NCBI GenBank assembly: GCA_910589635.1
Contig: CAJUTD010000132.1
Coordinates: 1-5,271, forward strand
DNA length: 5,271 bases
Direction: 5' to 3'
Source of the DNA: an uncultured Lachnospiraceae bacterium
GTDB lineage: Bacteria > Bacillota > Clostridia > Lachnospirales > Lachnospiraceae
Each line of letters begins with the position of its first letter. Position 1 is the stretch's first letter. The notes under the pieces were generated by a model. It was not told where the DNA came from. It worked only from the letters and a program-made list of their open reading frames with translations, and did no database searches. Made by a program: the position numbers and the translations under genes. Below, in pieces: positions 1 through 5,051 of this stretch.

Positions 1-1632
1 AACCAACTTAGTCTTTTTAATCATTTGGCAAAACTCTCGGTTGCTGTTAGTACGCACAAAAAGATTGAGAATACTTTCCACGGCTTCATCCGCCCTCATG
101 CCGTTGATGGCACGCCGCATTATCTCCACTGCCTCCTGCTCATCACGGTTCAACAGCAAATCTTCCCTCCGCGTCCCGGATTTAGTAATATCAACTGCCG
201 GGAAAATACGGCGTTCAGAAAGCTTGCGGTCCAGAATCAACTCCATATTGCCTGTCCCCTTAAATTCCTCATAGATTACATCATCCATGCGACTTCCAGT
301 ATCTACCAACGCAGTAGCCAGGATTGTGATACTTCCTCCTTCACGCATATTCCTAGCTGCTCCAAAGAAACGTTTCGGCATATGTAACGCCGCCGGGTCA
401 ATACCACCGGATAACGTTCTACCACTCGGCGGAACAATCAAATTATACGCCCGCGCCAGACGTGTGATACTATCTAAGAGAATCATAACGTCCTTCTTGT
501 GCTCTACCAAACGCCTTGCACGCTCTATAACCATCTCAGATACACGCTTATGGTGCTCTGGGAGCTCATCAAACGTAGAATAAATAACTTCTACATTCTT
601 CCCCTCAATCGCTTCCTTAATATCAGTAACTTCCTCCGGGCGCTCATCTATAAGGAGAATGATCAGGTGCATCTGAGGGTTATTCCTGGTTACTGCCTTT
701 GCAACCTGTTTCAACAATGTAGTCTTTCCCGCCTTCGGCGGCGACACAATCATCCCTCTCTGTCCCTTGCCGATCGGTGAGACTACATCCATGATACGCA
801 TGGCGACCGCAGTCCTCTCCGTCTCAAGACGAATACGCTCATTGGGAAAAATCGGCGTAAGGTCTTCAAAATTTGGACGGCGCAATATCTCAGATGGATG
901 GCAGCCGTTGATGCTGCGGATATATAAAAGAGCGCTGAACTTCTCCTGCTGCGTCTTCACTCTGGTATTCCCCTGTACAATGTCACCTGTTTTCAAGCCA
1001 AATTTGCGAATCTGTGATGGGGAAACATACACGTCATTCTCCCCCGGAAGGTAGTTCTCACACCGGATAAAACCGTACCCATCCGGCATAACCTCCAAAA
1101 TTCCATGTGCGCTGATTCCGCTGTCAAGTTCGGGATTATCAATCTCAATACCATCTGCCGTGATGATTTTAGCGGGCCTGCGTTCCTGCCGCTCACCATA
1201 TTCTGCGCGTTCATTTTTAACAAATCTATCACTATGTTCGCTGCGGACGTCTTTTGTCTGTATATTTCTCGAATCCTGGGGCTGTTTGTCTTCGCTTTTT
1301 CCTGTAGCTTTTCCAGCGGATTTGTCCAAGCTTCTCCCTGACGCCCTCCCAACAGTTTTGTCCACACTTCTCACAGTTGTCTTTTCATCTGTCCCAGATG
1401 CCTTCTCTTTCCCTTTTTCCGTTTCCTTATCTGCCGCTTTCTCTCCTGCCCTGCTTACATCTTTCTCTTCTGTCTCTCCCACAGCGTCCTCTTTCAACGC
1501 AGCCTTTTTATCTTCTTCGAGCATCAGCTCTACCAGTTCTTTTTTCTTCAAACCGGAAAGATGCTTCAATCCCCTTGCCTTCGCTACATCCCTCAAAACT
1601 GCCACAGATAAACTCTCATATTTTTCTCTCAT
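1..1632 (-). CDS. rho: Transcription termination factor Rho (3' end beyond window)
   Basis: Rho is a cytoplasmic hexameric RNA-dependent ATPase/helicase that loads on unstructured C-rich RNA and releases RNA polymerase. The visible 544 residues show, in order: a Rho_N helical domain (about 1-40); a Lys/Glu/Ser/Ala-rich linker without evident fold (about 41-172); the cold-shock-like RNA-binding domain (about 175-245) with GYGFIR at 185-190 and DVYVSPSQIR at 200-209; and the RecA-type ATPase. In the ATPase I see Walker A PPKAGKT (298-304, Lys303), catalytic Glu330 in DERPEEV, Walker B LLDSITR with Asp387, the loop LHMPKRFFGAARN, and Arg488 of SGTRRE, matching the E. coli arginine finger. Spacing matches my recollection of E. 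coli Rho apart from the roughly 120-residue N-terminal insertion and a 3-residue insertion after Glu330. The ATG follows AAAAGGAGA, and an in-frame stop at 1645-1647 excludes an earlier start. The frame is open to base 1, ending in QMIKKTKLV, so only a few residues should be missing. It is divergent from the malic enzyme gene. Confidence 0.98.
   Translation of the reverse strand, partial: MREKYESLSVAVLRDVAKARGLKHLSGLKKKELVELMLEEDKKAALKEDAVGETEEKDVSRAGEKAADKETEKGKEKASGTDEKTTVRSVDKTVGRASGRSLDKSAGKATGKSEDKQPQDSRNIQTKDVRSEHSDRFVKNERAEYGERQERRPAKIITADGIEIDNPELDSGISAHGILEVMPDGYGFIRCENYLPGENDVYVSPSQIRKFGLKTGDIVQGNTRVKTQQEKFSALLYIRSINGCHPSEILRRPNFEDLTPIFPNERIRLETERTAVAMRIMDVVSPIGKGQRGMIVSPPKAGKTTLLKQVAKAVTRNNPQMHLIILLIDERPEEVTDIKEAIEGKNVEVIYSTFDELPEHHKRVSEMVIERARRLVEHKKDVMILLDSITRLARAYNLIVPPSGRTLSGGIDPAALHMPKRFFGAARNMREGGSITILATALVDTGSRMDDVIYEEFKGTGNMELILDRKLSERRIFPAVDITKSGTRREDLLLNRDEQEAVEIMRRAINGMRADEAVESILNLFVRTNSNREFCQMIKKTKLV
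1291..1362 (-). repeat. Two tandem 12-residue repeats within the Rho linker
   Basis: Residues 91-102 (DKTVGRASGRSL) and 103-114 (DKSAGKATGKSE) of Rho are adjacent copies. Six of twelve positions are identical and four more are Lys/Arg or Ser/Thr exchanges; a third DK follows at 115-116. The repeat lies in the charged, low-complexity linker between the Rho_N domain and the RNA-binding domain. The regular Lys/Arg spacing suggests extra nonspecific RNA contact or self-association; that role is inference. Confidence 0.7.
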
Positions 1633-1637
1633 ACATT

Positions 1638-1646
1638 TCTCCTTTT
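1638..1646 (-). promoter_or_regulatory. Ribosome binding site of rho
   Basis: On the minus strand AAAAGGAGA lies just before the ATG at 1632, with 6 bases between GGAG and the start codon. It fixes the rho start because the upstream frame is closed by a TAA at 1645-1647. Confidence 0.85.
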
Positions 1647-1689
1647 ATCATCATAATTGGGAATCTATGTCAGAGCAGACAACGACTTC

Positions 1690-1708
1690 AGGCACAGAAA
1701 TTGTGCCT
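1690..1708. promoter_or_regulatory. Perfect 7-bp inverted repeat in the rho leader
   Basis: AGGCACA and TGTGCCT flank a 5-base centre (GAAAT). If rho starts near 1715, as its candidate -10 box predicts, this hairpin occupies about the first 25 bases of the rho mRNA, some 58 bases before the start codon. No T-run follows it on either strand, so it is not an intrinsic terminator. It could be an mRNA-stabilising 5' hairpin, a leader element for autoregulation, or a DNA operator. The repeat is seen directly; its role is not known. Confidence 0.55.
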
Positions 1709-1721
1709 CTGTAATGGGTTC

Positions 1722-1750
1722 ATTATACACTATCTTTTTCTAAATAGGAA
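1722..1750 (-). promoter_or_regulatory. Candidate rho promoter
   Basis: On the minus strand a perfect -10 hexamer TATAAT (1727 down to 1722) is preceded, after 17 bases, by TTCCTA (1750-1745), a poor -35 matching TTGACA at three of six positions. The sequence further upstream is A-rich, which could act as an UP element. Transcription would start near 1715, giving a leader of about 83 bases. The perfect -10 and its position between the divergent genes support the call; the weak -35 keeps it tentative. Confidence 0.5.
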
Positions 1751-1761
1751 GTCCTTTTTTC

Positions 1762-1790
1762 TTGATTTGAATTTTTTTTCATGCTATGAT
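1762..1790 (+). promoter_or_regulatory. Sigma-A-type promoter of the malic enzyme operon
   Basis: TTGATT (1762-1767) and TATGAT (1785-1790) are exactly 17 bases apart, and TGC directly before the -10 makes an extended -10 element. The spacer holds a run of eight T. The predicted start is near 1797, giving a leader of about 93 bases before the malic enzyme. This is the best promoter match in the window and faces the three-gene plus-strand unit. Confidence 0.75.
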
Positions 1791-1815
1791 GTAACTATTC
1801 AGTTGTAACATGAAA
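1777..1815. repeat. Imperfect palindrome over the malic enzyme -10 and start site
   Basis: Outer arms TTTCATG (1777-1783) and CATGAAA (1809-1815) are perfect complements. Inside, TGTAACT (1790-1796) and AGTTGTA (1801-1807) can pair around ATTC, with two G-T wobbles in that pairing. The element is asymmetric: 6 unpaired bases lie on the left between the arms and 1 on the right. It spans the -10 box and predicted start, a typical place for a repressor operator. AT-rich DNA yields such repeats by chance, so function is unproven. Confidence 0.35.
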
Positions 1816-1847
1816 TTTACAGTTCTTTAAACAGCAATCTTGAAATT
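1811..1847 (+). repeat. Direct repeat TGAAATT, two copies 30 bp apart
   Basis: TGAAATT occurs at 1811-1817 and 1841-1847 in the malic enzyme leader, each followed by a CTTTAAA- or CTTAAAT-like stretch. The spacing is about three helical turns. It may be a regulator site downstream of the promoter or coincidence in AT-rich DNA. Confidence 0.25.
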
Positions 1848-1873
1848 CCTTAAATAATCACAAATAGAAAACT

Positions 1874-1880
1874 AAAGGAG
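1874..1880 (+). promoter_or_regulatory. Ribosome binding site of the malic enzyme gene
   Basis: AAAGGAG lies 9 bases before the ATG at 1890. An out-of-frame ATG at 1885, only 4 bases from this site, reads ATG-CAA-TGA; its stop codon overlaps the true start codon as ATGA. The nearer ATG is probably too close to be used much. Confidence 0.8.
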
Positions 1881-1889
1881 CGATATGCA

Positions 1890-3044
1890 ATGACTACACA
1901 GGAAAAAGCAATTTTTTTACATAAAGAATGGAACGGTAAACTTGAGACCGTGGCAAAATCCCCGGTTACGACACGCGAGGATTTAGCCATCGCCTACACA
2001 CCCGGCGTGGCGGAACCATGTAAACTCATTGCCGAGAATCCCGCCGACGCTTACGTCTACACAATGAAATCTAACACAGTCGCCGTCGTCTCTGACGGAA
2101 GCGCCGTGCTTGGCCTGGGCAACATCGGTCCTTACGCCGCAATGCCGGTTATGGAAGGTAAATGCGTGCTTTTCAAAGAATTCGGCGGCGTCAATGCCGT
2201 CCCCATCTGCCTGGACACCCAGGACACGGAAGAGATTATCAAAACCATTATACATCTGGCACCCGGCTTTGGCGGTATCAACCTGGAAGACATCTCTGCT
2301 CCCCGCTGTTTTGAGATTGAAGAACGGCTCAAAGAAACGCTTTCCATCCCGGTTTTCCATGACGATCAGCATGGAACGGCTATTGTGGTGCTTGCCGGTA
2401 TCATCAATGCACTGAAAGTTGTTGGCAAGCAAAAAGAAAATTGTCAGGTAGTCGTAAACGGCGCAGGTTCTGCTGGAATCGCCATTACGAAACTACTGCT
2501 CACCTACGGATTCCCCCATGTAACGATGTGCGACCGCTTAGGGATAATCAGCGAAGAATACCCTGACTTGAACTGGATGCAGCAAAAGATGACCACACTG
2601 ACGAATCTGGAACACAAAACCGGCACGCTTGCCGATGCCCTAAAAGGCGCAGACATTTTCGTGGGCGTCTCCGCACCTGGAATCGTGACTGCCGACATGG
2701 TCTCCTCCATGAATAAGGACGCCATTCTGTTTGCCATGGCTAATCCGGTCCCGGAAATTATGCCGGATATAGCAAAGGCAGCCGGTGCAAGAGTTGTAGG
2801 CACCGGGCGCAGCGACTTCCCCAACCAGGTCAACAATGTCGTAGCATTCCCCGGTATTTTCAAGGGCGCTTTAGAGGGTCGTGCACGGCAGATTACAGAG
2901 GAAATGAAACTGGCTGCCGCCAAAGCCATCGCCGAGCTTGTACCGGAAGAGCAGCTTGATGAAGATTTTATCATGCCGGAAGCGTTTGACCCCAGAGTAG
3001 CACAGGCGGTAAGCACGGCGGTGAAATCCCATATACCAGGATAA
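1890..3044 (+). CDS. NAD(P)-dependent malic enzyme (small bacterial type)
   Basis: This cytoplasmic enzyme oxidatively decarboxylates L-malate to pyruvate and CO2 with reduction of NAD(P), joining four-carbon acid and pyruvate metabolism. At 384 residues it is a complete short bacterial malic enzyme without the phosphotransacetylase domain of E. coli MaeB. The N-terminal catalytic half shows the general-acid Tyr36 in AYTPGV, SDGSAVLGLGNIGP (68-81), catalytic Lys91 in MEGK, and metal ligands Glu133-Asp134 (NLEDISAP) and Asp159 (FHDDQHGTA). The Rossmann half has GAGSAG (191-196), acidic Asp215 closing the second strand, FAMANPVPE (281-289), and GRSDFPNQVNN (306-316). Asp215 favours NAD, but the following Arg leaves NADP possible. 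The start is set by AAAGGAG at 1874-1880, 9 bases upstream. It heads a probable operon; the next gene starts 4 bases after its stop. No catalytic residue is missing. Confidence 0.97.
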   Translation: MTTQEKAIFLHKEWNGKLETVAKSPVTTREDLAIAYTPGVAEPCKLIAENPADAYVYTMKSNTVAVVSDGSAVLGLGNIGPYAAMPVMEGKCVLFKEFGGVNAVPICLDTQDTEEIIKTIIHLAPGFGGINLEDISAPRCFEIEERLKETLSIPVFHDDQHGTAIVVLAGIINALKVVGKQKENCQVVVNGAGSAGIAITKLLLTYGFPHVTMCDRLGIISEEYPDLNWMQQKMTTLTNLEHKTGTLADALKGADIFVGVSAPGIVTADMVSSMNKDAILFAMANPVPEIMPDIAKAAGARVVGTGRSDFPNQVNNVVAFPGIFKGALEGRARQITEEMKLAAAKAIAELVPEEQLDEDFIMPEAFDPRVAQAVSTAVKSHIPG

Positions 3045-3048
3045 AAAC

Positions 3049-3987
3049 ATGTGGAATCATAAACGCTATTATTCCATAGATTACTATCTAAAACAGACAT
3101 TTGGCGAAAAAGTCTACCGTCTTGCCTTAAACGGCGGCATGACCTGCCCGAACAGGGACGGCACGTTAGGCTGGAGAGGATGTATTTTTTGCAGCTCGGC
3201 AGGCAGCGGCGACTTCGCCCAGCAAAGCGGCGAACCTATCGCAAACCAGCTTGCCGCCGCCAAAGAACAGATGCGTCAGAAACGAAACTGCCGAAAATTT
3301 ATCGCTTATTTTCAGGCATTCACCAACACTTATGCCCCGGTAAGCTATCTGAGAAAAATTTTCATGGAGGCAATCAGCGACCCCGACGTTGTAATCCTAT
3401 CTATTGCCACACGGCCTGACTGCCTGTCACCGGAAATTTTAACGCTTTTAGCTGAGCTCAACCAAATCAAACCTGTCTGGATAGAACTTGGCCTACAGAC
3501 CATCCACCCGGACACCAGCCGTTTCATCCGCAGCGGTTTTACACTGAATTGTTTTCACGAAGCTATTAATGATCTTGCCCGTTATGGCATCCCTGTTATT
3601 GTCCATGTAATACTGGGGCTTCCGGGCGAGACAAAGGCACAGATGAAAGAAACAGTGCGTCATGTTGGCAATTTAGGTATTTTCGGAATCAAACTACAGC
3701 TTTTGCACATTTTGTCAGATACAGATTTAGGTGCGTTGTACAAAGAGTCCCCCTTTCCTTTACTCTCCCAGGATGAATACTGCGAACTAATCGCCGACTG
3801 CATAGAGCAGCTGCCAGAAAACATCACCATTCACCGCCTGACCGGAGATGGACCGAAAGAATTATTAGTCGCCCCCCTGTGGAGCCGTGCCAAACGCAGT
3901 GTACTCAACCAGATAGAACAAACCATAAAAAAGCGCGACACATGGCAGGGAAAATACGCAGAAACGGACCATTTTACATCATTATAA
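3049..3987 (+). CDS. TIGR01212-type radical SAM protein (YtqA/YhcC family)
   Basis: A 312-residue radical S-adenosylmethionine enzyme with an Elp3-like core. The Fe-S cysteines are Cys33, Cys45 and Cys48 in a CX11CX2C pattern (NGGMTCPNRDGT, then GCIFC), the spacing of this family rather than the classic CX3CX2C. Further marks are TRPDCLSPE (121-129), WIELGLQT (144-151), GLPGET (190-195) and the family tail HRLTGDGP (262-269) with APLW (275-278). Length and motif order fit a full-length member. From memory of the literature, B. subtilis YtqA (renamed MnmL) acts with the methyltransferase YtqB (MnmM) in making mnm5-type uridine at the tRNA wobble position; the role of E. coli YhcC is not clear to me. 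Transfer of the YtqA role here is inference. The start lies 4 bases after the malic enzyme stop, and its weak AGGA site (3038-3041) overlaps that gene's last codons, suggesting translational coupling. Confidence 0.93.
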   Translation: MWNHKRYYSIDYYLKQTFGEKVYRLALNGGMTCPNRDGTLGWRGCIFCSSAGSGDFAQQSGEPIANQLAAAKEQMRQKRNCRKFIAYFQAFTNTYAPVSYLRKIFMEAISDPDVVILSIATRPDCLSPEILTLLAELNQIKPVWIELGLQTIHPDTSRFIRSGFTLNCFHEAINDLARYGIPVIVHVILGLPGETKAQMKETVRHVGNLGIFGIKLQLLHILSDTDLGALYKESPFPLLSQDEYCELIADCIEQLPENITIHRLTGDGPKELLVAPLWSRAKRSVLNQIEQTIKKRDTWQGKYAETDHFTSL

Positions 3988-4010
3988 ACAAGAGACATGC
4001 CTCTTAACAC

Positions 4011-4016
4011 AAGGAG
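4011..4016 (+). promoter_or_regulatory. Ribosome binding site that sets the DUF4364 start
   Basis: AAGGAG sits 7 bases before the ATG at 4024. It favours that codon over the in-frame ATG at 3997, which has no purine-rich site and would add nine residues (MPLNTRSDT) encoded across this site. Confidence 0.8.
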
Positions 4017-4023
4017 TGATACT

Positions 4024-4539
4024 ATGGCAGAAGCATCAACACAATACAAATTGATTGTACTCTACATGCTGGATCAGGTGGACTTTCCCCTGACGAACAC
4101 CCAAATTTCCAACTTTATGCTCGATAAGGATTACACAACATATTTTACTGTACAAAAAGCAATTAGTGAATTGATTGATGCGGGATTAATGCGAACAGAA
4201 TCCACATACAACAACACCCACTACTACATTACGCCTGCCGGCAGAGAGACACTCTCCTACTTCCCTGATAAAATTTCTGATGCTATCAAATCAGATGTTC
4301 TCAGCTATTTTGCAGAAAATCAAATGGAATTGCGGCAGGAAGTCTCCACAGTTGCAGATTATTATAAGACGACCGCCCAGGATTTTGCGGCGCACTGTCA
4401 ACTCAAGGAGCGAAACCAAACGCTGATCGACCTGACCATCACTGTCAAATCCAAGGCTGAGGCTGAGGCCATCTGCTCAAACTGGAAATCCCAGCATGAA
4501 GATGTCTACGGTTATTTGATGGATTTATTGTTAAGATAA
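4024..4539 (+). CDS. DUF4364 family protein, winged-helix
   Basis: A 171-residue soluble protein matching, from memory, the DUF4364 family common in Clostridia. Residues about 8-80 read as a winged helix-turn-helix: helices around YKLIVLYMLDQV and TNTQISNFML, a recognition-type helix TVQKAISELIDAGL (42-55), then the wing and a beta strand NNTHYYITPAGRETL (63-77), much like PadR- or MarR-type regulators. The C-terminal part (about 81-171) is a separate region with a beta strand near LIDLTITV (134-141) and a final helix. There is no signal peptide or membrane segment. It is third in the plus-strand unit, 36 bases after the radical SAM gene, and is probably cotranscribed. Its target is unknown; regulation of its own operon is possible but unsupported. 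Its TAA overlaps the T-tract of the opposing terminator. Confidence 0.85.
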   Translation: MAEASTQYKLIVLYMLDQVDFPLTNTQISNFMLDKDYTTYFTVQKAISELIDAGLMRTESTYNNTHYYITPAGRETLSYFPDKISDAIKSDVLSYFAENQMELRQEVSTVADYYKTTAQDFAAHCQLKERNQTLIDLTITVKSKAEAEAICSNWKSQHEDVYGYLMDLLLR

Positions 4540-4566
4540 AAAATCAGCGGCCAAATGACCGCCGAT
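4538..4566 (-). terminator. Intrinsic terminator of the minus-strand zinc/HTH gene
   Basis: Read leftward, ATCGGCGG (4566-4559) pairs with CCGCTGAT (4550-4543) around an 8-base loop and is followed by T-rich sequence (TTTTTT counting the last stem base, 4543-4538). In leftward RNA all eight positions pair, one as a G-U wobble. In rightward RNA that position becomes an A-C mismatch and no T-run follows. It therefore terminates the minus-strand unit, about 30 bases after its stop. Its T-tract runs into the TAA stop of the DUF4364 gene. Confidence 0.8.
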
Positions 4567-4595
4567 AATCTACACTATCTATGTCTATATTCAAC

Positions 4596-5018
4596 TTAAT
4601 CCTCACTGGCTGAGCTGTCTTTCTCCAAAAAACGCATCTTATGTTTCTCGCCTGAAAGCTGCAAAGGCACATACCCTTGGGCAGTGTGGTACTTCTCACG
4701 ATAACACTTCTGGCAGAGAGTCCCAAATGTAATTTCTGCCCCACACATATTACAATGAAGATTTACGATCTTCTCTTCCTGTTCCTTATATTCAATCCTT
4801 CCCTCTGCAATCCACTTCTTCACCAAAAGCCGCGGAATGTTAAAATGTTCTGCCACCTGGTATTCTGTCACATCCCTGGAGCGTATGTATTCCTTGACTT
4901 CTGAAAACAGATGGTTTTCCTGACAAGCCGGGCACAATTCCTCTTCGTATGTGTCCGGAAGGCTCCTGTGGCATATTGCACAAAATTTCATATTATCAAA
5001 TAACGATGCCTGTTCCAA
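4596..5018 (-). CDS. Zinc-knuckle / helix-turn-helix protein, YvyF-like
   Basis: A 140-residue protein (TTG start) with a symmetrical plan: Cys13-X2-Cys16 and Cys29-X2-Cys32 form an N-terminal zinc site; about 50-75 is a helix-turn-helix with EYQVAEHFNIPRLLVKKWI; and Cys89-X2-Cys92 and Cys102-X2-Cys105 form a second zinc site. The tail is charged. The N-terminal ribbon followed by helix-turn-helix and EGRIEY resembles the YvyF/TIGR03826 'flagellar operon protein' family, but no flagellar gene is near, so a flagellar role is not supported. It may be a DNA- or RNA-binding regulator. Start choice: the TTG at 5018 is preceded by AAAGTGGTGA, which matches AAGGAGGTGA at 8 of 10. GTG at 5030 (144 residues) lies inside that site, and ATG at 4991 (131 residues) has no site. 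The flavin reductase gene ends 33 bases upstream, so the two are likely cotranscribed. Confidence 0.75.
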   Translation of the reverse strand: MEQASLFDNMKFCAICHRSLPDTYEEELCPACQENHLFSEVKEYIRSRDVTEYQVAEHFNIPRLLVKKWIAEGRIEYKEQEEKIVNLHCNMCGAEITFGTLCQKCYREKYHTAQGYVPLQLSGEKHKMRFLEKDSSASED

Positions 5019-5023
5019 TGTCT

Positions 5024-5033
5024 TCACCACTTT
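5024..5033 (-). promoter_or_regulatory. Extended Shine-Dalgarno supporting a TTG start
   Basis: On the minus strand AAAGTGGTGA matches the anti-16S complement AAGGAGGTGA at 8 of 10 bases and ends 5 bases before the TTG at 5018. The two GTG codons proposed by a longest-frame reading lie within it. Confidence 0.5.
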
Positions 5034-5051
5034 TCTTTATTTATACAATGA

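Noticed and set aside
1..60. Apparent lack of a rho stop codon
   Set aside because: The frame simply meets the window edge; QMIKKT aligns with the last residues of known Rho proteins, so this is truncation by the window, not a broken gene.
1160..1714. Plus-strand 184-codon open frame rich in Ser, Phe and Leu opposite rho
   Set aside because: It is the antisense of the Lys/Glu/Ala-rich Rho linker, whose codon bias leaves few stops on the other strand. It has no recognisable domain, and the rho frame is unambiguous here.
1983..2432. Minus-strand 149-codon open frame inside the malic enzyme gene
   Set aside because: It lies wholly opposite conserved malic enzyme motifs and has no family resemblance, so it is a shadow frame.
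2504..3100. Minus-strand 198-codon open frame opposite the malic enzyme 3' end
   Set aside because: Ser/Ala-rich shadow of the Rossmann half of malic enzyme, with no motif; it also crosses the junction to the next gene.
3997..4023. Upstream ATG as start of the DUF4364 gene
   Set aside because: No ribosome binding site precedes it, whereas AAGGAG is well placed for the ATG at 4024; the nine extra residues would be encoded across that site.
4540..4566. Hairpin read as terminator of the plus-strand operon
   Set aside because: In rightward RNA the stem has an A-C mismatch and is followed by ATAATCTACAC rather than a U-tract; leftward reading fits far better.
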